This document shows, piece after piece, positions 1 to 12,692 of a stretch of DNA of 64,000 nt. The notes beneath the pieces were generated by a model. That model searched no databases, had not been told where the DNA came from, and saw nothing but the letters and a program-made list of their open reading frames with translations. Positions within the stretch are counted from its first letter, which is position 1; every line of letters begins with the position of its first letter. The stretch is from Caprella mutica (Eukaryota; Arthropoda; Malacostraca; Amphipoda; Caprellidae). The position numbers and the translations under genes were made by a program. The stretch is taken from NCBI GenBank assembly GCA_947561585.1, contig CANNZV010001433.1:1-64000 (forward strand), read 5' to 3'.

Positions 1-432
1 ACCAGTACCATATGTTACCCATATCAGTACCATATGTTAACCATATCTGTACCATATGTTACCCATATCAATACCATATGTTACCCATATCTGTACCATA
101 TGTTACCCATATCTGTACCATATGTTACCCATATCTGTACCATATGTTACCCATATCTGTACCATATGTTACCCATATCAATACCATATGTTACCCATAT
201 CTGTACCATATGTTACCCATATCAGTACCATTTGTTACTCATATATGTACCATATGTTACCCATATCTGTACCATATGTTACTCATATCTGTACCATATG
301 TTACCCATATCAGTACCATATGTTACCCATATCAAAACCATATGTTACCCATATCAATACCACATGTTACCCATATCAATACCATGTGTAACATATATCA
401 GTACCATGTGTAACACACATCAATACCATGTG
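1..432. repeat. 22-bp minisatellite, about 19 copies
   Basis: Direct repeats with a unit close to ACCATATGTTACCCATATCT plus two bases run from the window edge to about 432, decaying at the right end (ATATG becomes ATGTG). The unit is not a multiple of three but lacks stops in three plus-strand frames, so several overlapping open frames of 110-160 codons appear; these are repeat artefacts and not genes. The left edge is cut by the window. Confidence 0.95.
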
Positions 433-584
433 TCAAGAAATCAAAAAGATCATACTAATTTTATTGCCATTTCTTACTTTACAGTACATAGTGTATATGT
501 AACTCGCCAGTATATTATTTAGTTTTATGTTACATATTACTATATACAAATTAAATTGGAAGAAATGAGGAAAGAAATGAAGTG

Positions 585-662
585 GTGTTTCCGGAATCGA
601 ACTGGGGTCCCTGTAGTTTGCTGTTGTTTTGAGTCTGATACATATACACTGAGCCATCCTGG
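585..662 (-). other. tRNA-like fragment (SINE head or tRNA pseudogene)
   Basis: On the minus strand there is an A-box-like TGGCTCAGTGT followed at normal tRNA spacing by a B-box-like AGTTCGATTCC and a run ending AAACACCA. The acceptor and anticodon arms do not pair convincingly, so a functional tRNA is unlikely. A tRNA-derived SINE head or a decayed tRNA gene fits better. Confidence 0.4.
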
Positions 663-1685
663 ACATGATAGAAGTAGCTTTTTAAAGTTATTATTGATAA
701 ATTTATATTCACTTTAGATAATTTACTTCACTTTAGAGCAGGGGTGGGCACATGTTGTGTTTTTCAGTGCCGAAATATGGAATAACAGTGCCGTTACCAT
801 TTTCTTTTCGTTTTTTAAATTTCAGGGGATACTGAGTAATTAAAATGAGAGGAAGGGGGATAGATTTCATTGAAGTACGTACAATCGTACATATTTGGAA
901 CATAAATATTTGTAGTATATTTATTATTTGAATTAAAAGCAATTAATGAATGATACATAATTAATATTTTTTTTCACAATAAAACAAAAATAAGTTGTTT
1001 TACATTCAAGTAATAAAAATTTAATAACTAATTCATAAAATCACAGGATAAATGACAATGGCTTCCCAACTTATTAAAAAAAGGAATTAAAAATGTTTGT
1101 CACAAATTCTTACCAGCGTAAGAATAAATGATCTAGATAAAAAGAGTCAGAAGTAAAATTTTTAAACACTGGCACTACTTTAACAATAAACAAAAAATAC
1201 CTTATTAACGTATAAAATTGACTATCAAAGTATCAAGGTATTTACAAAAATTCTGTTCTTCAACTAGTTTACCATCCTCTTTTATATTATAAATCCTTGT
1301 AATTTATAAAGCAGTCAGGGCTAAATATTCTAAATTTTCTTTGGAAGAAAATAAAGCACCTTTTCTCTGGTGGGCACGAGTGCCGCTCTGAGTGCCAAAA
1401 TAGCAATGAGTGCTGCATTTGCCCATGATATAAGAGTTGTATAGAAAACTAGCATTATCATGGCAGACTACATAAAATATTTTCTTTCTTTTTCAAATAT
1501 ATTCATTATTCAGTGTATTTAATTTCTCAGTACTCTAAATATCAGAACGGATCACTACACATGACTTCATTAAAGAAAATTTATACAGGAAGAATTTTCA
1601 TGGAATAAAACTAATTTACTATATAGATATTCATAGAAAACAAGGCAATTTGTGGCAAACTAAACTAAATATTTTCACTATAAAA

Positions 1686-1757
1686 GTTAGTTCGCTAAAC
1701 AGGGTTCTACTAAACAGGATGGTTCACTATACAGGAGTTAACTATAGTGGAGTTCTA
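1686..1757 (-). mobile_element. Pogo/Tigger-like terminal relic
   Basis: Read on the minus strand the segment begins TACAGTAGAACTCCACTATA and continues with repeated 'GTGAACCATCCTG / GTTTAG' words. CAGTAGAACYCC ends flanked by TA are typical of pogo/Tigger DNA transposons and their MITEs. A related decayed end lies near 47092-47125. No transposase is visible. Confidence 0.45.
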
Positions 1758-1829
1758 CTGTAATTATACAATGAGTAGATTGATCGTCCTCTTTCACATA
1801 ATTGTATTTAGAGTTCAAAAGTAACAGAA

Positions 1830-2009
1830 GTTAACCATGTGTAATTTACCACATTACAACCACATGTCAATTACCATTTCAATAACAGATGCTAACCATG
1901 TGTAATTTACCACATTAAAACCACTTGTCAATGACCATTTCAATAACAGATGTTAACCATGTGTAATTTACCACATTAAAACCACATGTCAATTACCATT
2001 TAGCAGTTT
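1830..2009. repeat. 61-bp tandem repeat, three copies
   Basis: The phrase TAACCATGTGTAATTTACC begins at 1832, 1893 and 1954, exactly 61 bp apart, with the whole unit conserved apart from a few substitutions. The third copy is incomplete at its end. Confidence 0.85.
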
Positions 2010-2492
2010 GATAACCATAGATGTTGTGTTGAAAATTCTAAATGTTTTGAAAATATTCTGAATATAATTGTTTTATAATGAGTACAAGAGAATATTAAGC
2101 TTGAAGGCTTCTTCAATTCTCAAATTATAAACAAAATATAAATAATTAGAAACTAAACCCGTTATGAACTGATAATGTAAAAATGCGTTGTGTAAACAAA
2201 GAAATTACACTCTGTCCCTAATACAATAATTTCTTTTTTTTTTCATCTCTTAGTATTTTCTAAGAAAGGTTTTATTTTTTAATTTATATCTTGTATTTAA
2301 TTTTTTACTGTAATATTTATATAATAATGTATTTAATATATTTTTCTAATCAATATGTCTACATTTAACAATGTTTTTGTTTTGTATACTAAGTAAAAAT
2401 GAATGTTGACTTAACTCCTTTTAACTAGAAGCGAACGTCGTTTTTTTATAAATTAATATGTTATTGCTGACTAAAGTAATTAAATTAAGTAA

Positions 2493-2546
2493 GTGACTGT
2501 CAGTTTTCCGTTTCGGCAGTTTTCCGTCCGGCAGTTTTCCGGAAAC
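2493..2546 (+). mobile_element. Phrase-repeat element end (CAGTTTTCCG type)
   Basis: The segment starts GTGACTGTCAGTTTTCCG and repeats GGCAGTTTTCCG twice more. The same end occurs at 7052-7095 and is followed in both places by similar sequence (ACCATGACTCATAG / ACCATGAGTCACAG). It looks like the terminus of a non-autonomous element; the other end was not found. Confidence 0.5.
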
Positions 2547-3153
2547 CATGACTCATAGTTATTCTATAGTTATCTATGACTCATATCATTAGATTTTTTT
2601 CTATACTTATGTATTATGTGACCGGCAGGTTTTAGCTCCATACATACTATTATTATATTAACACAAGTTTTCTACAATGATTTTATGACGTCACAGGTTG
2701 ACTTTTGAAAGTATTTAACATGTGAAGTTGTTACTTCACTGTTCTATGTACACATGTGACCGTGTATAACCGGTCATAAGATTGAAATACGTACACAATT
2801 GAGATTTACATTAGGCCTAAAATACAGTAATATTTGAATACACGGTATTTGTAATATATTATCTATTTTAGTTATATATCTATTACATTCAGATAGTAAA
2901 TTATGTAAAAAACAGCATTAATTTAAATTTGGTTATATAATACGTAATTCCGAGCAACGTTTTCGAACAGGATGTTACCAAACAGGATGTACTTACATTG
3001 TTCTTGTGGTGGGTGTATCGTACATCTTTGTTCGAATGAACCGGCTGTAAGTCTCAAGACCATTCATTTCGAAAGTACATCTCAACAAGTGAGGTTAGAG
3101 CTGTCTCTTGGAGTTGCCAAGAATTGTGAATCACTGTGAAAAAAGTTCTGAAT

Positions 3154-6100
3154 ATGGAGAATTACGAAGATAAAAAGGTGAGTTTTATTCAAAACATTCA
3201 ATATTCTGCTCACGAACCAATTAAAATGATCTTCAATGCAATTATTATCCCATACACATTATTATCCCATACATATTTATATTGTATGGTTATTCATTTC
3301 ATTATTTAGGGGTATAGGTCATTTGATTCCCGGTCATTTTCTTTTCAGTCAATTGAATCCTTGTCATTTGATTCCCAGTAGCATTTTTCGTTCATACACC
3401 TAGTACCTGTAAGATTTCCTTGTGTTTGGTATTCTCTCTCTGTTCTTAGAAAGCGTTTTATTATATCCACTTCTAAGCCAAACACTAACCTTATTTAATT
3501 ATTATATATCTGGCCTATCCTATTTCTTCTTTTCCAGTTGTAATTAATTTATAAAACAAATAATGAATTAATAAATGTGACAATCAAACAAAAGAATTAG
3601 TTTAATCTATCTATATTTTTATTATTACTCAGCTTAATTATGTCTTGAGTCAGATTGGTCCGTAGTTTTGGCTCGAGTAGTTCTCGAGTACAGTACCGCT
3701 GCTGTGATAATCTTTGGTACTTCCTTCGTGTGTAACAATCTGTTATCGCTATGTAGCCAAGATTGGTGTTTGCTGCGTCCGTATGCTAAGATTGGGATTT
3801 GGAACTAAAGTATCCGTAGATTTGGCGAGTCTCCGTAGGCTAAGTCGTGCCTCCGTAAGTTTGGATATGCCTGTCTCCGTAGACTTGGAAGTGCGTCTGT
3901 CTCCGTAACTTGGGTAGACTTGCGTGTGCGTCTTCCTAGACTTGAACCCTGGAATAATAAATCCAGTAAGAAATTTGGACTTAAATTTTCCTTCGACAAT
4001 TTGCCAAAATAACAATAAAAAATAAAAATAAAAAAAATAATTCTTTACATTATAATGAATTGAATTAATTTACTAATTTATCAATTATTGTGAATCAAAA
4101 TAAGGTTGAGTTGAATTATTTATTTGGCATATTTCATGTTCATAATAAATAATTAATAATAATTGTAGTTAACTTAATATGAAAGAAAAATTACTTTGGC
4201 AAATGTAGAAGCATTAAAAATAGTTTGTACTTAATATTACAATAGTTGAGAATCGAGCAAAATGTTACTCGTCAGATGGCCTTTTAAATATTATAATAAA
4301 TAATTAAATTGCTAATCCTGAAGTTGAAATACGTTAAGTACAAACTTAAATATATTATATATGCATTGAATAAGAAGAATAGTATTAACAAATGTTACAC
4401 ATTTATAATACTGTCAGAATTTATCCCAACTTATGCAGTTTGGTCAAAATGTTGACGGTTGGTCATGTTTTCAAACCTGGAAAACAGGATGTAAGAAAAA
4501 TCTGGTGTGTGTACATGACTTATCCAAAATGGGAAATAAGATAATTCTGATTGTGAATAAGCACACTAATTCAAATAATAGTTAACTATATTAATAATAC
4601 TAATTGGAGCTAATTAGCTAATAAATCATATCAATATCAGTATATTTATATAATAAATATAGCATTATTAAGAATAATAGTACATTAATAACTTGGAGAG
4701 AATAACTAATTATCCAATGTTTCTTTAGCTAAGAAGATTTGGGGGATTTGTTTGGAGTTAATCCTAGGCTGTTGTTATTGACTGTTCTTGTGAAACAATG
4801 TTTATTTCTTTGTAAATAATAAGTTGTATATAAATTGAAAGGTGTTATGTCTGCAATAAAGGTATTAATATTAATAATTGGTAAGAGTTTATAATCTAAT
4901 TTTCGTTCACAATCACTAGCACAGATTGAGGCACTGTTCACTCTGTTCTATCCAACTCGATAATGTCATTTAACCGGTTAAAATTTCCCCCTTACAATCT
5001 GTGGGCGGAAACTAAACAAAGGGTAGGCCTAATTGTATTTAGCGGCAATGTTTCTGAAGAAAAACTAGAGTGTTGCCATAAGGTTTGGAAATACCTTTGA
5101 ATTTAATTGCGTTGTATTTTAATCAGCACTTTAATTACTGTTGTGGTTGTAATGGATTATGTATAAATTAGTTGTTGTTAAAATAATTATGCAATAATCG
5201 GTTGCAACATACCTATACATACATTAACGGTTGAATAAGTTCTTTAAAAACAAAGCAAGAAGATAAACAGATAAAAAAAAATCTCCAATAATTAACAATT
5301 ATAGTTGCCTGATAAATAAAGTAGTCTATAAGTATTTAGAATAATAATTATTTTCTAATTTCAGACCAACATGATGAATCAATTGCCCAGTGAGATAGTT
5401 CTCAAGATCTTCGAGTATTTCGAAAACCTGACTGATCTTTGGACTCTGCCTAAAGTGAACCATCGCTTCAACGTGCTTAGTGAACTAAAAATCAGAAGGA
5501 GTCATTTACTAATAAAGGTGAGCTTTTAAAGCATAAATGAATATAATCAGACATGTACTGTATAATTATTTACTGATGTCTGATGTGATTCTATATCGTC
5601 TACTAATACAAAATTCTAGTCAGAATATGCAGTGAACTTGAAGTGTGATATAGACTAGAGAGTGGCCGGAAATTTCGCTCGGAAATTTCGGTCTCAGAAT
5701 TATAAATGACTTCTCAACATTAATGACCGTTTTGTAGTTTGCTGTATCCGTCAGTTTGTTGTACTGCATACTTCATGATGGATGAATGCCATGACAGGGG
5801 GGTTCAGAGGGCGTCACGCCCACCAATAAATTTAATTGATAAATTTTATTTATACCTGGGACCAAATATTCCGAGACTGAATTTTCCGCTCAAATCTCAT
5901 GTCAAAACATGTCAAAATTACTAATGTTACGTATCATTTTACAACGGTTACTGATATTATCCGCTTTTTATAAATTAACTACACATTTTAGTTCCCATAA
6001 TTTCAACTTTTTCTATTATAGTTCTTCAATAACACCAAGACGAATTCTGTCCCTAAAACTTTTTTCCATTGTCTCTTATAAATGGAATTCCTGATATTGT

Positions 6101-9100
6101 TGTAAGTTTGGTCTTAAGAAAGATTCATAATAGTTGAAGAGTGGTAAAATGCACTTACTTGACAAATACGAAAACAATTTTTCAAATCAGACAGTTTCAT
6201 TCATATATTTGGACTAGACACATACATTATATTTTCTTTTATATGAATTTACTGTCACAAGCTAATCTTTTCTCAGTGTTGATTGATGTATTTATGTACA
6301 GGACAATTAACGTACTGTCAAAGGATTCACTTAAGAGGTCTGCCCGATCGTTTAACTCGTTATGGTTAGTTGATTGGCCTAGACACAAAAACTATAAGCA
6401 TATGTCATCTATGATTTATATTGGAATTAGAAAATTAAGTATAATAAAATTGCAACCTCAACATTTTCCAAAGAAAATACAGGGTGGCGTAAAAAAAAGG
6501 AAACCCCTTTTTCAAATTAGTTTATTCTAAAAAATATCAAACCTAGAAATTTTCAAAAAACACATTTTTATTTGTTTACTTTTTCTGCATATATTTTGAT
6601 AATCTGTTAAGAACTACGACAGAAATTAAAGATCCTGCAGTGAATTAAAAAAAGGTAAATAAAAAGGGCTTGAGCGAGGACGAAAAAAACAAAAAAGTTC
6701 AGAATAGTAATAATTTATTTCCATATGGTAGTAGTGAAAAATTAAATTCTACTATTTCTCATTCAATAAACGTTTTTTGTGATTGACTCTTTCATTCATG
6801 GAAATACATCTTCATCACCAATCACGATGTTTTCTACAAAATGTGCATTTCTTTGCAGCAACCATTTTGCAAAAATTAGACGATGTGGTAAATCAGTTCT
6901 AAGAGTTCGAGCCTTACATGCTTCATGAAAGGATGATGCTTCACATCGTGTTTAACAATTCGGACAAACAGGAAACAAAACATTTTTAACAGTAATTATA
7001 ACCAAATAATATTTCAGAAAAGAAAAAAATACATTAATTGCCAATAATTAGGTGACTGACAGTTTTCCGTCTGGCAGTTTTCCGTGTACCATGAGTCACA
7101 GATAACTAATCCATTCTTTCTGATTGATATTTTTGGGTTCTCAATGAGCTGTTCATGAAAAAGATTAATATTTTGAGGTGTTCATTCTTTTCTCCTGCGA
7201 CATGATCACATTTTGTTCAAATTTAAAGTTGTTTCTTCAGTTTGAGCTTATATTAACATTTGTCAATATGGTTTTATTGTTAGTGGAAATCTTTCCAGAA
7301 AGCGTTGTTCAAAATGAGGTTGAACCTATTGAAAGCTTTCAGTGTTTAAAAAATTGTCACAACAAAAACTCCTTGTTCCTTTGAAAGCTGCATTTTGAGG
7401 GTTTCGAATAGGAGATAAAAATTAACGGCGAAATGATTTTATAAATAAATCAATTTTATCTCAAAAACCAACTTTCAAATGGTAATTTACTCTTTTATTT
7501 TCTTTTATTTGTTACAAAAAAAGTAGAATTTATTGTTTTTACATCCATTTAGAATTAATTATACCTCTTATGATTTTTTTTCGTATATTTCGTACTCGCG
7601 CAAGCCCTTTTTATTTACCTTTTTTTTAATTCACTGCAGGATGTTTATTTTCTGTCGAAACTCTTAACAGATTATCACGATAGATGCAGAAAAATAAAAC
7701 AAATAGAAATATGTTTTTAGAAAATTTCTAGGTTTGATAGTTTGTAAAATAAATTAGTTTGAAATTGGGTTTCCTTTTTTTTGCGCCACCCTGTATTTTA
7801 TATTAGAGAGATATGTAGCTGTTGCTTCATTATTCCCTATATGTTTATAGTTTAATTCTATACATTGAAAATCGAATGTAGTCTTATTTTGGATTTATGT
7901 TGTGGATACATTGGATACTCTCTGTTTTGTAGGTTTCGCACATTAGTGTATTCCTTTATACTTTCTTCTTTGATTTATTCATCTACACAGAGAGAGAGGA
8001 TTAGTTGAATCAAATCATATTTGATTTGTTTTGACTCATATGAATGGGCTATTTTTGTGCCTTCCTACGTGTTGAGTTGCATGTACTACTTAAAAGTAGT
8101 TAAATTGACGTGGGTTGAAGCAAAACAGTCGTGTTGACTCACTCCTAAACTTAAAAAAAGTAGTACCAACTCGCATAGTAAGTTAATTTATACACCAGAT
8201 ACATTGGATTAACAGTCGTTGTGAGTTACTACAATACACTCTGTCATAGTTGTTTTAACATACTTAAAAATTCTCAATTATGTAACTTTTAACTCTCATA
8301 GTAAGTTGATTCAATCTATAAAATGAATTGAATTAACTAATGTTTGATGGCACACCATGTCATAGTTGTTTTAACACACATGAAAACATGAATAAAGTCC
8401 AACCAACTCACGTAATAAATTGGTGACCCATGTGATATGAGTAAATTTTTTTTCTATGTGTATTATTTTATTTAGGGATCTCTTATTATTAAAAAAATTG
8501 ACTTGACGATGACGAAATATCGGATGCATAATGACAAACATGTTCAATATTTCTAGGCTGTACAAGTAAATAAAATGTTTACTATATAAGTACATTTGTT
8601 TATCAAATCAGATTCTCTAACCATTCTCCTCACCAACAGGACTCTGAAATTAATGGCTACTCCGATGAAGAATTTCAGAAGAAATTGGAAGGGGAAATTA
8701 ACAGGTGCAGAGATTTAAAATCTATGACTTATATAGCTTCCCACCAAAATTCGGGAGCGCGACTTCTGTATTTAGTACGACCTATGTTCATAAAGGCTTT
8801 GAATAGAAACACCGAGGATGGAATGAAAGAAGATAATATTGACAAACTCTGTATGTCAAATGATGAGTTTTACCTCTACAGCTTTCTAAAGAAGAGTGAC
8901 GATGACGTGAGTAGAGTCGTACAAATGGCTCCATCTCCTATGACGTTTGTACGTGTAGACGGGACACCAAGACTATTTCTAACAGCGGTAGAAAAAAGTA
9001 GGGATACTTTAAATAGTGTTATTTATAAAGGAACGAACATAACCTATGCACATCTAAATGCTATTGGAAACTGCAAGCAACTGAAAGAGGTTGAGCTGAC

Positions 9101-9587
9101 AGGTAAATTGGTAGTTTCTGAAGAAGTCCCAGAAACCATTCAAAATATTCAAGCTAGGATAATTAGGTTGGATGGGGACTTCCATTGCCCTCATGTTGCC
9201 GATATTTTTTTCAGCGAAAATCTCGAAATATTTACAACTTCTCGCAGTACCATCGTGGGGTTCGAAAACGAACTTTTCACGAAATGTACTCAACTGAAAA
9301 AACTCACCATCAACACGAGCATGGAATCTGAAAGAATAGATTTGCCAGCGGATGAACAAATTGAGCAGTTAATTGGTCCTATCGTACATTTGCTAGTTAG
9401 TATTAAACAACACGAAACATTGCAACTAATTTCCATCATAAACTTGAAAATTAATGGCTCAATAGTAAATTTTGAAGCGAGTGTTCATGATAATTTGGAC
9501 AACTCTATTCCAGTTTATGAAGTATCTGGTGTTGGAGATCCTTTTACGTTAAGAATTAAATTAAGGAGAGAAATTAGAAATAATTAA
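3154..9587 (+). CDS. F-box protein, three exons, 374 aa
   Basis: Coding exons are 3154-3177, 5365-5517 and 8640-9587; both introns begin GTGAG and end CAG, and all junctions are phase 0. Exon 1 encodes only MENYEDKK. Exon 2 carries a clear F-box at residues about 15-50 (LPSEIVLKIFEYF, then the tryptophan and valine-asparagine-arginine-phenylalanine positions of the second half). Exon 3 gives a 315-residue C-terminal region containing weak leucine-rich-like segments (LKEVELTG near the middle, LKKLTINT further on). F-box proteins bind Skp1 and bring substrates to SCF ubiquitin ligases in cytosol or nucleus, and the C-terminal region would choose the substrate. I cannot assign it to a named F-box family. 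The start is chosen because the short first exon ends at a strong donor in frame; exon 2 also contains in-frame methionines just before the F-box. Confidence 0.85.
3305..3396 (+). mobile_element. Phrase-repeat segment in F-box intron 1
   Basis: The words GGTCATTTGATTCCC, TCAGTCAATTGAATCC and GTCATTTGATTCCCAG follow each other, a short phrase repeated with drift. It resembles the repeat-built termini seen elsewhere in the window. No partner end was found. Confidence 0.35.
3700..3945. repeat. Degenerate repeat around CTCCGTAGACTTGG
   Basis: Within F-box intron 1 the words CCGTAGATTTGG, CTCCGTAGGCTAAG, CTCCGTAAGTTTGG, CTCCGTAGACTTGG and CTCCGTAACTTGGG recur at roughly 25-30 bp spacing. Small open frames on both strands here are by-products of the repeat. 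Confidence 0.6.
6796..6948 (-). pseudogene. Transposase fragment, mariner-like
   Basis: A 50-codon minus-strand open stretch contains LPHRLIFAKWLLQRNAHFV followed by ENIVIGDEDVFP and a stop. This matches the spacing of the mariner transposase segment around the second catalytic aspartate (F..W......F...I..SDE..F). Upstream and downstream reading is broken by stops. It is a relic of the element that contains it. Confidence 0.6.
7052..7095 (+). mobile_element. Phrase-repeat element end (CAGTTTTCCG type), second copy
   Basis: GGTGACTGACAGTTTTCCG then GGCAGTTTTCCGTG, matching the end at 2493. It sits inside the dead mariner-type element, so it inserted after that element. Confidence 0.5.
7990..8460. 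repeat. TTGACTCA-rich repeat region in F-box intron 2
   Basis: Words such as TTGACTCA, GTTGAGTT and CAACTCGCATAGTAAGTT recur, and a block of roughly 130 bp containing GTCATAGTTGTTTTAACA and TCATAGTAAGTTGATTCA is present about twice. This looks like a decayed foldback or tandem element. Boundaries are approximate. Confidence 0.4.
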
Positions 9588-9734
9588 TTTTAGATAATGT
9601 GTCTGTGAAATAACATTATGTATATTGGTGAAAATATCTCTACTATATTTTCAAAATTCCTGATCAATATCAAGTAAAATCAAATTCTGTCTTACAGTAT
9701 TCATTGAATTAAATAATCATTGTTTACAAATATG

Positions 9735-10144
9735 TTAAAGCTCTCCTCCAAGCAAATATTTTTATTGCCTTATTGAACGAGGCTAATGTTTCTCATCATT
9801 TTGCTGCAAACCGCATCGAATTAGGTATAAGATTGGATAAACTTATTACAGAAACGTTTATATACCTTAGGAAACGATTAATATATAAAATAAAGGCCAA
9901 AAACGCATGGTTTGTTCATAAAATTCAAATTTGTAATCAAAACAAAGAGTGTACAATCTTCTTCTTGAGCATCAGATTAGTGATTCGCTCAATTGTTGCT
10001 CACAGAGTATTAAAAAACTTTATAAACAAATAATAAAATATATATTGAACCGAATTGTATGCGGTTTGCAGAATAATGATCGTTAATTCTATAATATTAT
10101 GTAATATACTCATTTTTTTCCTGGAACCTGGAGAGGACCTTTAA
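9735..10144 (+). mobile_element. piggyBac-like MITE, TTAA-flanked (copy A)
   Basis: TTAA is followed by AGCTCTCCTCCAAGCAAAT at the left, and the right end reads GGAGAGGACCT then TTAA. The same ends bound 34585-35173. TTAA target duplications with short inverted repeats are the mark of piggyBac-type non-autonomous elements. The open frame of 86 codons inside is not supported as a gene. It starts about 150 bp past the F-box stop codon, so the gene's 3' end may lie in it. Confidence 0.75.
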
Positions 10145-10254
10145 ACTTATATTTTTTTGGTTATGAAAGGCTTTTCTTCAATCAAAGGGATGTATATATA
10201 GGTTTGTAAAACTATTTGGTACGTTGATTTTTCTTTTATTTCTCAAAATATATA

Positions 10255-10830
10255 TAGACAAATTGAATGAAATTCACATTTAATCTGTGAACAGACATTA
10301 TCTATTCAAAAATGAAAGTCAAATGGAGGAATACTTTGTTGATAACTATTTTTAACAAAAAGACAAATTAGCCGCATGCAAAATTATTTGACACTGTCAA
10401 ATAAATATCAAAGCAGTCCTTTCACCTCGATATCTTGCCAGTAAGTTGCTTATATGGTTGTATGCATGTCAGAAGATAACAGCTGTGATACACTGCTGAT
10501 GTTGCTGCTCTAATTACTGTTTTAAAATGGCTAAAGCAGTTTTTACAGAATCAACCTCAGCAGTGTATCACAACTGTTATCATCTGACATGCATACAGCC
10601 ATAAGGTACGTGCTATCTTCTGATTGGTTGAAATATTACAGCATTTCCATTAGGCAGATGAAATGACTACTTATATGCATGGTATTTGACAGTGTCAAAT
10701 ACTTTTGTTTATGGCTAATTTGATCATTTGCTAATAAATAATTATCAACAAATTATTTCTCCATTTGAATTTTATGATTGGATAGATGATGTCTTGATTG
10801 TGTAGGATATTTCATTAAATTTAACTTAAC
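10255..10830. mobile_element. Foldback MITE, nearly full-length inverted repeat
   Basis: Almost the whole 575 bp is a long inverted repeat. Matching arms include GACAAATTAGCC / GGCTAATTTG, ATTTGACACTGTCAAAT near both ends, and GTATGCATGTCAG with CAGTGTATCACA near the centre. The transcript would fold into one long hairpin. No coding capacity. Confidence 0.8.
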
Positions 10831-11562
10831 ATTTTTTCTGAGAACTAAAAGAAAAGAATAGTTAGTAGGTTTGCTACCTACTGTATAAATTTAACTATTA
10901 ATTTTGTTGCTGTATAATATTTGTATTATAATTGTAAAGTTATATGACCTGTGAAAATAAACCTTATGATGGTATCACTTCTATTTTATTCTTAAATATT
11001 TCATCCATTTAAACAGTTTTTTATAGTAAATTTACGGAGCTGATGAAGGTGGTAAGAAAATTAAAACCTTCAAATTTAAAACTAAATGATCTGAAAAATA
11101 ATTTGTATTCTAACCGAATACTAATCCATAAATACGTACTTTCAAATCGAAAGGTCTATCCTCTCCATAATAATGTATAACTTAAGTCTATTAATATCAT
11201 GAATTAGACTGAATTTATTAAAAGGAAGTTAAAAAATAACTAACTTTAAAACTGATAAAAAATTATAAGACGAAAAAACTTAATAAGAATAGGAATGGGA
11301 CGAAATATCGGTATCGGCAAGTATCTGCATTTTTGGGGAGTATCGGCAATGGGATCGGTATCGGCATATATTGAAAAGTATCGTCCGATACTTGTATTAT
11401 TATTTTAATTTTATTCATTTCATATTTTATTAAACCAATTTTCTATTATTCTATAGCAATAAATGAAATAAATAATTTAAAAAATTCATATTAAGTACAA
11501 TCTAATAATTAACCAACTACCTGTCAAATTTCTAAGTGTAATTTTAATTTATTTAATATTAC

Positions 11563-11700
11563 TAGGGTTGTGACAATATTCTCTATGAAATATGCTTTAT
11601 ATTCTCAACACATATATTCTTTTATGCTCTGAAATATGCTTTATATTCCTTTTAAATATGCTTTATATTCTCTTTATGCTCAATTATGCTTTTTATGTTC
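11563..11700. repeat. TATGCTTTATATTC tandem words beside a TAGGGTTGTGACAATAT end
   Basis: The end-like word TAGGGTTGTGACAATAT is followed by several drifting copies of AAATATGCTTTATATTC. The same end word opens the element at 37201 and recurs near 43075. Confidence 0.5.
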
Positions 11701-12589
11701 GATTCATTAAAAGTGCTGTATCAAATTTATAAACCTGATAAGTGATATTAGCAATCTCCTTAAATCACATTTGGATGTTAATCTCTTGTTTCGGTGCAAT
11801 GGAAATCTTTGAAGAGTTTAAACAAGTTTCATTAACTTGAATCATGGCACATGAATTTAATGTGTACATCGTCTGAGCAAGTTCAGTCATTGTAATATTT
11901 GGTCAGTAAAACGGGTAAATTTTAAATTTGAACTAAGAAACGTTGAAAAGCTTTTAGGATAAAATTAAAATGCATTTTCTATCATTAACTTATGAGTCTT
12001 TTCAATATCGAACCTTAAACAGGTTTTCCAAGAATTAAGTCTAATTCGGCTTGTATGTTCCAATAATTTTGGCATGTATTAGTGGGCAACGGTCTTCTAA
12101 AATTACTACATACTTACTTCCTATTGTTTTCATGTAAATACAAGCACACGTGACTGCACCCAAGAAAAGAAGAGGAAAATGGAGAGGTGATTAGTTAATG
12201 TTATCAGCCTACCTATCACAAAACTATAAAACCTCGTAGTTAAAGAACTTTTTATTTGCACTGATGTACTATAGTACTAGTTTTAACTTTTAAACAAAAA
12301 TAATTTTTATAGGTCATCAAACGTATTAATTAAGAAGACACTTCAACTTAATACTTTTCAAATAGAATGAAAAAATTATTGTTAATTTACAACACTCACT
12401 ATATTTAAAATAGTTTAGATAATATTTCTATTAAAAACATTTCATTTAACTGTAGAAAAGGAAAATAAATTTTTTACAATAGGGCTAAGAAAATTGGAAA
12501 TTAATTTAATTGATTTACAACACGCAGTTTCTATTTATAATATTCTTACATATAAATGGTGACTACGGTTATAAAATATAAATCAACCG

Positions 12590-12692
12590 GCTAGTTGCTT
12601 TGGCGGCGAATTGTCCTAGCGGTGAGTTGTCCTCACGGCGACTTGTCCGCGGCGAATTGTTCGGAGACGAGTTGTCTGGTCACCTTATGACA
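12590..12692 (-). mobile_element. Phrase-repeat element end (GAATTGTCC type)
   Basis: On the plus strand GGCGGCGAATTGTCC, GGTGAGTTGTCC, GGCGACTTGTCC, GGCGAATTGTTC and GACGAGTTGTCTGGTCACC follow one another. Read on the minus strand it starts GGTGACCAGACAA, like the other phrase-repeat ends of this window. It lies inside the hAT-like element. Confidence 0.5.

Larger units (their letters stand above)
663..3153. other. AT-rich intergenic DNA with repeat relics
   Basis: No coding region can be supported here. The stretch holds a pogo-like terminal relic, a three-copy 61-bp repeat and a phrase repeat, listed separately, and otherwise AT-rich sequence. The segment just before 3154 is the likely promoter and leader of the F-box gene, but I see no clear TATA box. 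Confidence 0.6.
6480..7793. mobile_element. Dead Tc1/mariner-type element in F-box intron 2
   Basis: The element is flanked by TA and has long imperfect terminal inverted repeats (about 200 bp): CAGGGTGGCGTAAAAAAAAG at the left and the inverse ending GCGCCACCCTG at the right, then TA. The TA target duplication and CAGGGTG end are typical of IS630-Tc1-mariner elements. The interior carries a decayed transposase fragment on the minus strand and a later insertion of the CAGTTTTCCG phrase-repeat end. It lies in an intron and is not expected to be active. Confidence 0.8.

Noticed and set aside
12..522. Overlapping open frames of 111-162 codons in the first 500 bp
   Set aside because: They translate a 22-bp minisatellite in different frames and have no start context, splice sites or domain.
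6141..6530. 129-codon plus-strand open frame in F-box intron 2
   Set aside because: It runs into the end of the mariner-type element, has no recognisable domain and is flanked by good F-box splice sites that skip it.
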